Source: an uncultured Collinsella sp.
GTDB lineage: Bacteria > Actinomycetota > Coriobacteriia > Coriobacteriales > Coriobacteriaceae
Length of the DNA stretch: 12,993 bases
Direction of reading: 5' to 3'
Assembly: GCA_902475375.1 (NCBI GenBank)
Contig: CABRZC010000059.1
Location: 1 to 12,993, forward strand
Of this stretch, positions 5,414 to 12,343 are shown one piece after another. Position 1 is the stretch's first letter. Each line of letters opens with the position of its first letter. The translations under genes were made by a program, and so were the position numbers. The notes beneath the pieces are model-generated. The model was not told where the DNA came from. It was given only the letters and a program-made list of their open reading frames with translations, and made no database searches.

Positions 5414-7015
5414 GTGTCTGCAGCCATCAAACCCTTCGGCGACGAGTTCGAAGAATATGGTCGCGATGAATCTCGCACATCGGGCGAGGCGTCGAGCATC
5501 TCGTTTCCGACAACGGAGGACGAAGTCCGCGCCATTCTGCGAAAGCTCCATGCCGAGCATGTTCCGATAACGGTCCAGGGCGCTCGAACCGGTCTGGCTG
5601 CCGGTGCCGTGCCCCACGGCGGCCACATCCTCAACACTTCTCGTATGAATCGCTACCTGGGTCTTCGCCGCGACGAGCGAGGCCGTTTTCTGCTGCGCGT
5701 GGAGCCGGGCGTCGTGCTTTCGGAGTTGCGCAAGCAGCTGGGTAAGAAGGCATTGCCGACCGCTGACTGGGATCAGGTATCGCTTGAGGCCTATGAGGAG
5801 TTCCAGGCAGCTCCTGAGCAGTTCTTTCCCACCGATCCCACCGAGGCATCTGCCTGCCTGGGCGGCATGGCGGCGTGCAATGCCTCCGGTGCCCGCAGTT
5901 ACGCCTACGGCCCCATGCGCCCGCACGTTACGGGGCTTCACGTGGCACTGGCGGACGGCGACCTGCTTGAGCTTCATCGAGGTCGGGCGCACGCTGACGC
6001 ACGCCACTTGTCGCTCGTGACGGCAGGGGGTCGCGCGCTCGAGCTTGGTCTTCCCGGCTATACCATGCCCAAGACCAAAAACGCGTCGGGTTATTTCGTT
6101 TCGGACGATATGGACGCCATCGATCTTTTTATCGGTGCGTGCGGCACACTCGGCGTCATTACCGAGCTCGAGATCGCCTTGCAGGCGGCACCTTCGGTCG
6201 TATGGGGCGTGAGCTGCTTTTTTGACAGCGAGGACAAGGCGGTGTCCTTTACCGATTCCGTGCGCCCCGTGCTGTCCCATGCCGCCGCTATTGAGTATTT
6301 CGATGCCGGTGCCTTGGATATCCTTCGCCGCCAGCGCGAGCAGTCGACCGCGTTTGCCTCGCTGCCGGCACTCGACGATGAGGCAAAGGTCTGTGTCTAT
6401 GTGGAGCTCGACTGCGACGACGAGGCGCAGGCGACCGAGGAGTTGTACCACTTGGGATGGGTTTTGGAGCTTGCGGGCGGCCGCGACGACGCGACCTGGG
6501 TTGCGCGCACCGAGGTCGATCGCGAATGCCAGCGGTTCTTCCGCCACGCCGTCCCCGAGAGTGTCAACATGCTCATCGACGAGCGTCGCCGCACCGACCC
6601 CACCATTACTAAACTGGGGTCGGATATGTCGGTACCCAACGCGCGCCTGACCGATGTCGTTGCCTTCTATCGCCGCACGCTGGCCGAAAGCGGGCTTGAG
6701 TCTGCCGCCTGGGGACATATCGGCAACAACCATCTGCATGTGAATATCCTGCCGCGCGATGCGCAGGACTACCGTCGCGGTGGCGAGCTGTTTGCCCAGT
6801 GGGCTGCGGAGGTAACGGCTATGGGCGGCGCCGTATCCGCCGAGCACGGCGTCGGCAAGATCAAAGCGGGCTTTTTGGAGACGATGTACGGCCACGAGGC
6901 CATGGTCGAATCGGCTCGACTCAAGCTGCAGGTCGATCCTGCCGGGCAGCTGGGCCGTGGCAACCTGTTTTCGGAGAAGCTCTTGGATGAACTCGTCCAG
7001 AAAGGGGGCGTGTGA
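5414..7015 (+). CDS. FAD-dependent lactate dehydrogenase, GlcD/LctD family
   Basis: A 533-residue flavoprotein that should oxidise a 2-hydroxy acid, most likely lactate, to the keto acid. The N-terminal FAD-binding type 4 domain shows VQGARTGLAAGAVPHGG (54-70) and, after an insertion, FFPTDPTEASACLGGMAACNASG, with YGPMRPHVTGL following. The C-terminal FAD-linked oxidase domain has HIGNNHLHVN (435-444) and EHGVGK (477-482), the conserved histidine motifs of the GlcD, DLD and LctD group. Length is near the family norm, slightly long. The GTG start has AGGGGGAG six bases upstream. The following etfB start lies a few bases past its stop, so the three genes form one operon. With etfB and ferredoxin-fused etfA this matches the electron-confurcating lactate dehydrogenase of Acetobacterium woodii (LctBCD), where lactate oxidation by NAD+ is driven by reduced ferredoxin. 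Glycolate oxidation is an alternative that sequence alone cannot exclude. Confidence 0.88.
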   Translation: MSAAIKPFGDEFEEYGRDESRTSGEASSISFPTTEDEVRAILRKLHAEHVPITVQGARTGLAAGAVPHGGHILNTSRMNRYLGLRRDERGRFLLRVEPGVVLSELRKQLGKKALPTADWDQVSLEAYEEFQAAPEQFFPTDPTEASACLGGMAACNASGARSYAYGPMRPHVTGLHVALADGDLLELHRGRAHADARHLSLVTAGGRALELGLPGYTMPKTKNASGYFVSDDMDAIDLFIGACGTLGVITELEIALQAAPSVVWGVSCFFDSEDKAVSFTDSVRPVLSHAAAIEYFDAGALDILRRQREQSTAFASLPALDDEAKVCVYVELDCDDEAQATEELYHLGWVLELAGGRDDATWVARTEVDRECQRFFRHAVPESVNMLIDERRRTDPTITKLGSDMSVPNARLTDVVAFYRRTLAESGLESAAWGHIGNNHLHVNILPRDAQDYRRGGELFAQWAAEVTAMGGAVSAEHGVGKIKAGFLETMYGHEAMVESARLKLQVDPAGQLGRGNLFSEKLLDELVQKGGV

Positions 7016-7017
7016 AG

Positions 7018-7833
7018 ATGAGCGATTTCCATATGGTGGTGTGCGTCAAGGCGGTGCCGGGAAGCACCGAGGTCAAGATGGACCCCAAAACCAATACCAT
7101 CATGCGTGATGGCAAGCAGGCGGTCATTAATCCCTTCGATGCAAGTGCCCTCGAATGCGCTCTGGCGCTCAAGGACGACTTTATCGGCTTTGGCATGGAC
7201 GTGCGCGTAACGGTGGTGTCGATGGGCATCCCTGCAACCGAATCGCTGCTGCGCGACTGCATTGCCCGCGGCGCCGATGATGCGCTGCTGCTGACCGACC
7301 GCGCTTTTGCGGGCGCGGACACGTTGGCGACCACCTATGCTCTCAAATGCGGCATCGAGGCGCTCGACGAGGATTTCGACCTGCTCATCTGCGGCAAGAT
7401 GGCGGTGGATGGCGATACTGCCCAGATTGGCCCCGAGCTGGCTGGCGCCTTTGAGATTCCCTGCGTGACCGATGTGAGCTGCGTACAGAGCGCGGGCTTT
7501 ACGACGTGCGGTGCGCTTTCGCTCGTTCACGGTTGCGATGCCGGCGAGGAGACGGTCTATCTGGAGATGCCGTGCGCGATGACGACCGCCAAGGAGATCG
7601 GCCAGCTGCGCATGCCGAGTATCGCCGGCATTCGCGCGGCCGAAGATGCGGACGTGCGGGTGGTCTGTGCTGCCGATGTGCATGCCGACCCTTCGCGTTG
7701 CGGCCTTACCGGATCGCCGACGCAGGTCGTGCGCTCGTTTGTGCCCGACCGCGACCAAACGTGCGAGGCCATCGAGGGCACACCGGTCGAGCAGGCGGCA
7801 AAGCTTGCCAAGATTATCGAGGGGATGGCATAG
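7018..7833 (+). CDS. etfB: electron transfer flavoprotein beta subunit
   Basis: A 271-residue EtfB. It shows the N-terminal VVCVKAVPGSTEVKMD strand-loop (7-22), NPFDASALE (38-46) and CGKMAVDGDTAQIGPELA (125-142). The DGDTAQxGP loop is the form found in bifurcating Etf proteins, where the beta subunit binds the bifurcating FAD and contacts NADH. Simple respiratory Etf has DDDxxQTG instead. This supports a bifurcating or confurcating complex with the dehydrogenase upstream and EtfA downstream. The ATG at 7018 is preferred because the AGGGGG site lies nine bases away. A GTG at 7012, overlapping the dehydrogenase stop, is in frame but too close to that site. The stop at 7831-7833 directly abuts the etfA ATG. 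Cytosolic. Confidence 0.93.
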   Translation: MSDFHMVVCVKAVPGSTEVKMDPKTNTIMRDGKQAVINPFDASALECALALKDDFIGFGMDVRVTVVSMGIPATESLLRDCIARGADDALLLTDRAFAGADTLATTYALKCGIEALDEDFDLLICGKMAVDGDTAQIGPELAGAFEIPCVTDVSCVQSAGFTTCGALSLVHGCDAGEETVYLEMPCAMTTAKEIGQLRMPSIAGIRAAEDADVRVVCAADVHADPSRCGLTGSPTQVVRSFVPDRDQTCEAIEGTPVEQAAKLAKIIEGMA

Positions 7834-9039
7834 ATGAGCGGACTGATAATCGATAGCGAGGCATGTGTTGGCTGTGGTCGCTGCGTTCGCGCCTGTGCCT
7901 CGGGCGGCATTGTGGTGGAGGGCGAGCGCCCCAACCGCTGCGCCCATGTGACCGACGGCTGCATCTTGTGCGGCGGGTGCGTCGACGCCTGTCCCGTCAA
8001 CGCCATTTCGATCGAGCGCGACGAGGCCGCCGGCGCGGTTGACCTCGATGTGTATCGAGACATTTGGGTATTCGTTCAGACCGACGAGCGCGATGACGTG
8101 GCCCCGGTGGCCTACGAGGTCATGGGCAAGGGCCGCGAGCTTGCCGATGCACGCGGCTGTCGCCTGGTGGCGCTGGTCGGCATGGGCCCCGAGGGCTCGC
8201 TCGGGGACCTGGAGCATCTGGTTTGCGCCGGTGCGGACGAAGTTCTGGTCTGTCGTGACGAGCGCCTGCGTCAGAACGACGCGGAGGTCTATGCTCGCCT
8301 CATCTGCGATTTGGTAGCCGAGCGCAAGCCCGAAGCCATTCTGTACGGTGCGACCGCTTTTGGCCGCGAGCTGGCGCCTGGCGTTGCCGTGCGCCTGCGG
8401 ACGGGCCTTACGGCCGACTGCACCGTGCTTTCGATGGATACGGAGACGGGCCTGCTGCAACAGACGCGTCCGGCGTTTGGCGGCAACTTGATGGCCACCA
8501 TTATCTGCCCCAACCACCGTCCCCAGATGGCAACGGTGCGCCCCGGCATCTTTAAGGCGCCCGACTTTGACTATAGCCGCTCCGGAACGATTACCCAGGT
8601 ATTACTTGCGGAAGACGCCAAGGCTCGTGTCGAGATTTCGATTCCCGCCGAGGAATGGGGCCAGCAGGCTTCGATTGCCGATGCCGAGTGTCTAGTTGTT
8701 GTGGGTCGCGGTATTGGCTCCAAGAAAAACCTACCCTTGATGCGAAAGCTCGCCGAAGCCCTGGGTGCCGAGCTCGGCTGCACGCGACCCGTCGTGGAGG
8801 CGGGCTGGCTGGAGTATCGCCACCAGATTGGCCAGACGGGCGTGTCGGTTTCACCCAAGCTCCTCGTGAGCATTGGTGTCTCGGGTGCCATCCAGCATCT
8901 TGCCGGCATCGGTGGGGCGGAGTGCATCATCGCCGTCAACGAGGACCCGGATGCTCCCATCTTTGGCGTCGCCCAGTACAAGGTCGTCGGCGATGCCGTC
9001 GAGGTCGTCGAGGAGCTGCTGGCCCAGCTTGAGCGCTAG
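7834..9039 (+). CDS. etfA: electron transfer flavoprotein alpha subunit with N-terminal ferredoxin domain
   Basis: A 401-residue EtfA with an added ferredoxin module. Two full cysteine quartets are present: C11, C14, C17, C21 and C43, C46, C49, C53-P, so two [4Fe-4S] clusters are possible; the first quartet lacks the usual Pro after the last Cys. The Etf alpha N-terminal domain spans about 75-270. The C-terminal FAD-binding domain shows RPVVEAGW (from 318), QTG (334-336), SIGVSGAIQHLAG (346-358) and INxD-like AVNEDPDAPIF. The ferredoxin fusion is typical of LctC and CarE-type Etf subunits, where it links ferredoxin to the flavins. The ATG follows the etfB stop without a gap, with GAGGGG inside the end of etfB as ribosome site. 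The stop codon is shared through CTAG with the converging HD-domain gene. Confidence 0.93.
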   Translation: MSGLIIDSEACVGCGRCVRACASGGIVVEGERPNRCAHVTDGCILCGGCVDACPVNAISIERDEAAGAVDLDVYRDIWVFVQTDERDDVAPVAYEVMGKGRELADARGCRLVALVGMGPEGSLGDLEHLVCAGADEVLVCRDERLRQNDAEVYARLICDLVAERKPEAILYGATAFGRELAPGVAVRLRTGLTADCTVLSMDTETGLLQQTRPAFGGNLMATIICPNHRPQMATVRPGIFKAPDFDYSRSGTITQVLLAEDAKARVEISIPAEEWGQQASIADAECLVVVGRGIGSKKNLPLMRKLAEALGAELGCTRPVVEAGWLEYRHQIGQTGVSVSPKLLVSIGVSGAIQHLAGIGGAECIIAVNEDPDAPIFGVAQYKVVGDAVEVVEELLAQLER

Positions 9040-9848
9040 GCGTGCGCCAACCAGTCGCGCGTCTCGTCCTTTAGGCGCTCCCAGGTCGCTTGCGTGGCGG
9101 GATCGGTAAAGGGGCGCGCAATGCCAAAGGGCGCATCGAGCAGGCGGTAGATATCGCCCTGCTCACGCGCCAGCGCGCGGCTCGCTGGATAGACGAGCTC
9201 AAACATAAAGCAGATGAGTCCCACCAGGTAGTCTGCGGGCTCGTTGCGTTCATCGCGTGCGACGCAGCGGCGCTCGTCAAAGGCAGCGAGAGCCGGTGTC
9301 GAGAACCGGCTGGCGAGAAATGTGTCCTTATCAACCTTGAGGATGGTGTCGACGGTGCTGTCGGCGATGGTGCGCATAATGTCGATTTTGTCGCCATCGC
9401 GCACGATATCGCAGAAGCGCCGTGTACGCTCGTCGAGTTGTGCCGGCAGGCGAAAGTCGCTGTGATAGGCGATGCTCGCGCGGATGAGCTCGTCGTGCTC
9501 GTCGGTCTCGATAAAATCTCGGATGCTCGTTACGGCGGGCGCATCGGCGGGGTTCTCGCCAAAGAGGGCCCCGACGCCCAACGCTGCGTGGCTCATACTC
9601 TCGGCGTCCTTAAAGGTGTCCCAGCGCCGCAACTGTTCAAAGCGTCCCATATCGTGTAACAGGCCGCAAAGCCAGGCCAGGTCTATATCCTCTGTCGACC
9701 AGCCCTGTTCGCGTGCCACGGCATCGCATGCCTCGGCAACGTGGTACGTATGCTCGATTTTGAGTGCGATGCGCGGGTTGGCGGCATCGTAGGCATCGGT
9801 GTAGCTTTTGAAGGCCGCGCCCGCCCGGTCTCGATCGATAGCTGTCAT
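9036..9848 (-). CDS. HD-domain phosphohydrolase
   Basis: A 270-residue protein with an intact HD metal site. H33 lies in the KIEHTYHV helix, the HD pair H65-D66 is in WLCGLLHDMGRFEQLRR (59-75), and the later aspartates are in RDGDKIDIMR (150-159), with H87 and H129 also well placed. HD-domain enzymes hydrolyse phosphomonoesters or phosphodiesters of nucleotides. This compact single-domain type with HDMGRFEQ is common in Clostridia and Coriobacteriia and its substrate is unknown. No signal or membrane segment, so cytosolic. The ATG has AGGAAG at suitable distance. It converges on etfA with a 4-base overlap and is divergent from azlC across 137 bases. Confidence 0.88.
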   Translation of the reverse strand: MTAIDRDRAGAAFKSYTDAYDAANPRIALKIEHTYHVAEACDAVAREQGWSTEDIDLAWLCGLLHDMGRFEQLRRWDTFKDAESMSHAALGVGALFGENPADAPAVTSIRDFIETDEHDELIRASIAYHSDFRLPAQLDERTRRFCDIVRDGDKIDIMRTIADSTVDTILKVDKDTFLASRFSTPALAAFDERRCVARDERNEPADYLVGLICFMFELVYPASRALAREQGDIYRLLDAPFGIARPFTDPATQATWERLKDETRDWLAHA

Positions 9849-9866
9849 AATGACTTCCTAAAAAGT

Positions 9867-9886
9867 TGTGTCTTTCTGTGTCTTTC
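9867..9886. repeat. 10-bp tandem repeat, two copies, in the leader of the HD gene
   Basis: TGTGTCTTTC is repeated twice without a gap. It lies between the HD gene ribosome site (9854-9860 area) and a possible -10 TACAAT on the minus strand at about 9900-9905. One helical turn per unit could suit a protein site, but chance duplication is equally possible. Confidence 0.5.
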
Positions 9887-9899
9887 GATCCGGTGGCAA

Positions 9900-9905
9900 T
9901 TGTAG
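9900..9905 (-). promoter_or_regulatory. candidate -10 for the HD gene
   Basis: On the minus strand TACAAT matches the -10 consensus in five of six positions, about 50 bases before the ATG at 9848. No clear -35 is present, so this is tentative. Confidence 0.3.
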
Positions 9906-9985
9906 GTGAACTCGGTTGCTGTCGGTCGATGATTCTGCCGTGTCGTTGAATGCGGCTCGGAAAGCTTGTCGGGACGAGGAACGCT

Positions 9986-10678
9986 ATGGTGCTCAAAATC
10001 GTTAAAACCGTCTGGCCGGTGATGCTTACCTATGTTGCGATAGGCGCGCCGTGCGGAATGATTATGGCGCAGACGGGAATGGAACCCTGGATGGTTTTTG
10101 CTCTGAGCAGCACGTTCGTGACGGGCAGCGGACAGTTTATGGTCTGCAATCTGTGGCTGGCAGGTGTGCCTGCGGCGTCGATTATCGCAAGCGTCGCCGC
10201 AATCTCCTCGCGTTTTGCGCTTTACTCGGCATCGATTGCACCGCATCTGAGGGGTGCCTCGAAGCGTCAGACGCTGGCTGTTGCCGCGACACTTACCGAG
10301 GAGGCATATGGCATCTCGCTTGCCAGGCTGGTTGAGGGGGAGGATTGGGGCCCGCGCGAGTCCTTTGTGCTCAACGCGATCCTCATCGCAACATGGGGCG
10401 TTTCGTGTACGACGGGCGCCATCGTCGGCGCCGTTGTCGATGTTCCCACCGCTATTGCGGGTTTTGTTTGCACCTCGCTCTTTATCTGCCTACTCTTTTC
10501 GCAGCGACTGTCGCGCGGCAATGTCGTAGCTGCCGGTTTGGCTGCGGTGTCCGTCGCCATATGCAAGTTCTTGGGGTGGACGAATGTCGCCGTGCCGGCA
10601 AGCGTGCTCGTCGGCGTTGCCGTGGCGCTCGCGTGCGATGCCCTCATCGAGGGAAGGGGTGCTCGCGATGCCCGTTAA
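9986..10678 (+). CDS. azlC: AzlC family branched-chain amino acid exporter, large subunit
   Basis: A 230-residue integral membrane protein with about seven hydrophobic segments. Family marks are LTYVAIGAPCGMIMAQTGM near the start, FVTGSGQFMVCNLWLAG, and ISSRFALYSASIAPHLRG, which corresponds to the conserved NxRhxLYgxSxaphLr block of AzlC proteins. With AzlD it forms a two-component exporter of the LIV-E type (leucine, isoleucine, valine and related compounds) in the cytoplasmic membrane. The ATG at 9986 has GAGGAA four bases upstream; an in-frame ATG at 9950 has none. Its 3' end overlaps azlD by 11 bases, so the two are co-transcribed and probably coupled. Confidence 0.9.
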   Translation: MVLKIVKTVWPVMLTYVAIGAPCGMIMAQTGMEPWMVFALSSTFVTGSGQFMVCNLWLAGVPAASIIASVAAISSRFALYSASIAPHLRGASKRQTLAVAATLTEEAYGISLARLVEGEDWGPRESFVLNAILIATWGVSCTTGAIVGAVVDVPTAIAGFVCTSLFICLLFSQRLSRGNVVAAGLAAVSVAICKFLGWTNVAVPASVLVGVAVALACDALIEGRGARDAR

Positions 10679-10991
10679 TGAGTTTTTGGTTCTATGGCTA
10701 TCGTCATGGGCGGCCATCGCGTTTTTCCGCATTGCCCCGGCGTTTGCCTTGCGCGGGAGAACGCTTTCACCCCGCGTTACCGAGGCCTTGGGCTATATTC
10801 CGCCCGCCGCCTTTGCGGCGCTAGTCGCTAACGACCTGATAAGCCCCGGCGCTTTCGATGCCGGCTTGTGGCAGGGCTTGATTCCCTGGATTGCGGCTGC
10901 CGGCGTCGTGGCGGTGGCAATCAAGACAAAGTCGATGTTGTGGTGCTGCGTCTCGGGCATCGTGTTCTATATCGTTTTGAGCTTCATATAA
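10668..10991 (+). CDS. azlD: AzlD family branched-chain amino acid exporter, small subunit
   Basis: A 107-residue membrane protein with about four hydrophobic segments, the normal AzlD size. It has AFALRGRTLSPRVTEALGYIPPAAFAALVANDL, where the YIPPAxxAAL block is the family hallmark. It is the partner of AzlC in a branched-chain amino acid exporter. The ATG at 10668 lies in the last codons of azlC, with GGAAGGGG upstream. A longer in-frame start at 10584 would lie within azlC and add a non-hydrophobic, non-conserved head. No strong terminator follows: only a bulged stem at about 11000-11015 without a T-run. Confidence 0.9.
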   Translation: MPVNEFLVLWLSSWAAIAFFRIAPAFALRGRTLSPRVTEALGYIPPAAFAALVANDLISPGAFDAGLWQGLIPWIAAAGVVAVAIKTKSMLWCCVSGIVFYIVLSFI

Positions 10992-11072
10992 GAGCGGGGC
11001 ACGTTTAGCGTCCCGGCACAACGAATCGAATTTCTCACCGAGCCGGTCTGCTTCTTCTGGTACCATGGTCAA

Positions 11073-11090
11073 ACTTTACTGTAGCAAAGT
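11073..11090. promoter_or_regulatory. imperfect palindrome, possible operator of kdgT
   Basis: ACTTTACTGTAGCAAAGT is symmetrical at 14 of 18 positions (ACTTT.CT..AG.AAAGT). It ends 43 bases before the kdgT ATG. Two overlapping 8-bp palindromes, TGGTACCA (11058-11065) and ACCATGGT (11062-11069), lie just before it. A regulator of 2-keto-3-deoxygluconate use could bind here. The site does not match the enterobacterial KdgR box. Confidence 0.35.
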
Positions 11091-11133
11091 GTGACGTGGG
11101 CTTTTGTTCTGCGCCAGCGGAAATGGGGGTTTC

Positions 11134-12156
11134 ATGGCACAGGAAGCGACCGCCAACGAGCAAAAGAAATTCAAAGTCCCGCGTATCCCGGGTGACATCA
11201 TGATCTACCCGATGATCGTTGGCCTTTTGCTCAATACCTTCTGCCCGCAGGTCTTCGAGATCGGCGGCTTCTTTACCGCTGCCTGCCGCGGTGGTTCCAA
11301 CACCATCGTTGCCGCGATCCTGCTGTTTGTGGGTGCCGGCATCAGCTTTAAGTCCACGCCGGGCGCCATCAAGACCGGCATCGTTGTGCTGATTCCTAAG
11401 CTTGTTGTTGCGGCTGCCCTTGGCTTGGGTGTGGCATATTTCTTTAACGACAACTTCCTAGGTCTGAGCTCCGTGTCTATCATCGGCGGCATTACGTTTT
11501 GCAACATGGCGCTCTACACGGGCATCATGGGCGAGTTCGGCGACGAGTCCGAGCAGGGCGCCGTCGGTATCCTGTTCTTTACGGCCGGCCCCGCCGTCAC
11601 GATGATCATCCTCGGTGTCTCAGGTCTCGCCAACATCCCCGTCGGCACCATCATCGGATCCATCCTGCCGCTTGTTATCGGCATGGTTCTGGGCAACTTG
11701 TTCCCGTTCATCAAGAACCTGCTGGTTCCCGGCGCCAATCCTGCGATTGCCGTTATCGGTTTTCAGCTCGGTGCGTCCATGAGTCTTTCGAGCTTTATCA
11801 CCGGCGGCATTTCGGGCATCCTGCTGGGCCTCATCACGCTCTTTATCGTCGGTCCCATTACCTTTGCCTTCGAGCGCCTGTGCGGTGGTAACGGCAAGGC
11901 GGCCGTTGCCTGCTCCACTATTGCCGGCACGGCTATGACCACGCCGGTCGCCCTCGCCGAGGTCGCTCCGCGCTATGCCGAGCTTGCGCCCACCGCGTAT
12001 GCGCAGATCGCCACCGCCGTTATCATCACGGCAATCATGGCCCCGATTCTGACCGGCTGGGTCGACAAGAAGTTCTGCCAGGGCAAGGAGGATCTGTCGC
12101 CTGCCGGTGTCGAGGCCATCGAGGAGGCCGTCGCGACCGACATCGATGGCGAATAG
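11134..12156 (+). CDS. kdgT: 2-keto-3-deoxygluconate permease
   Basis: A 340-residue membrane protein of the KdgT family, a proton-driven importer of 2-keto-3-deoxygluconate, an intermediate of pectin and uronate breakdown. Characteristic segments are KVPRIPGDIMIYPMIVGLLLNTF near the start, LLFVGAGISFK, IIGGITFCNMALYTGIMGEFGDESEQGA, AVIGFQLGASMSLSSF, and CSTIAGTAMTTPVALAEVAP toward the end. About ten hydrophobic segments are apparent. Length fits the family (about 320-345). The ATG at 11134 has a GGGGG site; an in-frame ATG at 11104 has none. It stands alone: no KDG kinase or aldolase gene is in the window, so the catabolic enzymes must be elsewhere. A palindrome upstream may be its operator and a long hairpin follows. 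Confidence 0.93.
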   Translation: MAQEATANEQKKFKVPRIPGDIMIYPMIVGLLLNTFCPQVFEIGGFFTAACRGGSNTIVAAILLFVGAGISFKSTPGAIKTGIVVLIPKLVVAAALGLGVAYFFNDNFLGLSSVSIIGGITFCNMALYTGIMGEFGDESEQGAVGILFFTAGPAVTMIILGVSGLANIPVGTIIGSILPLVIGMVLGNLFPFIKNLLVPGANPAIAVIGFQLGASMSLSSFITGGISGILLGLITLFIVGPITFAFERLCGGNGKAAVACSTIAGTAMTTPVALAEVAPRYAELAPTAYAQIATAVIITAIMAPILTGWVDKKFCQGKEDLSPAGVEAIEEAVATDIDGE

Positions 12157-12201
12157 CAATCGCTACCAATCAATGATGCCGGAGTGCAATTCGCGCAGTT
12201 T

Positions 12202-12245
12202 GAGCGCCCGAACGATGACTGTTTTGCAGTGACGTTCGGGCGCTC
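12202..12245 (+). terminator. long hairpin after kdgT, probable terminator without T-run
   Basis: GAGCGCCCGAACG (12202-12214) and its exact reverse complement (12233-12245) give a 13-bp GC-rich stem. A smaller ACTG/CAGT stem inside the loop could extend it. It begins 46 bases after the kdgT stop. The missing T-run makes classic intrinsic termination uncertain. The right arm directly abuts the promoter element at 12246. Confidence 0.55.
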
Positions 12246-12254
12246 TGCTATGAT
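12246..12254 (+). promoter_or_regulatory. extended -10 promoter for the right-edge membrane protein
   Basis: TGCTATGAT is an extended -10, identical to the element on the minus strand at 997-1005. TTGCAG (12224-12229) could be a -35 but at a long 19-base spacing. The predicted transcript would have a leader of about 80-85 bases before the GTG at 12344. Confidence 0.45.
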
Positions 12255-12262
12255 TCCCCTTA

Positions 12263-12309
12263 CCCCTGCGGAGTAGGGGCGTTTATTGCCCAGACACGAA
12301 TTGGGCGAT
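12263..12309 (+). other. structured 5' leader with two hairpins
   Basis: First stem: CCCCT (12263-12267) with AGGGG (12275-12279). Second stem: ATTGCCCA (12285-12292) with TGGGCGAT (12302-12309), 8 bp including one G-U pair. Both lie between the extended -10 and the GTG at 12344. They do not match any riboswitch I know; in particular the conserved parts of the c-di-GMP-I aptamer are missing. Confidence 0.35.
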
Positions 12310-12343
12310 TCTGACCACTTGGATATTGAAGGGATGGCGTCTA

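Noticed and set aside
5393..8517. Very long open frames on the minus strand (about 500 and 580 codons) across the lactate dehydrogenase and etf genes
   Set aside because: They are antisense to clear, conserved genes, have low-complexity His/Arg/Ala/Gly-rich composition and no family motifs. Such shadows are expected in GC-rich coding DNA.
10995..11020. Terminator after azlD
   Set aside because: Only a bulged stem of about seven pairs with no T-run; too weak to report as a terminator.
11065..11094. Nine-codon leader peptide before kdgT
   Set aside because: There is no ribosome site and no run of regulatory codons. It overlaps the palindromes and is probably chance.
12255..12343. Possible c-di-GMP riboswitch in the leader of the putative signalling gene
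   Set aside because: The two simple stems lack the conserved aptamer sequences. Nothing beyond the position suggests it.
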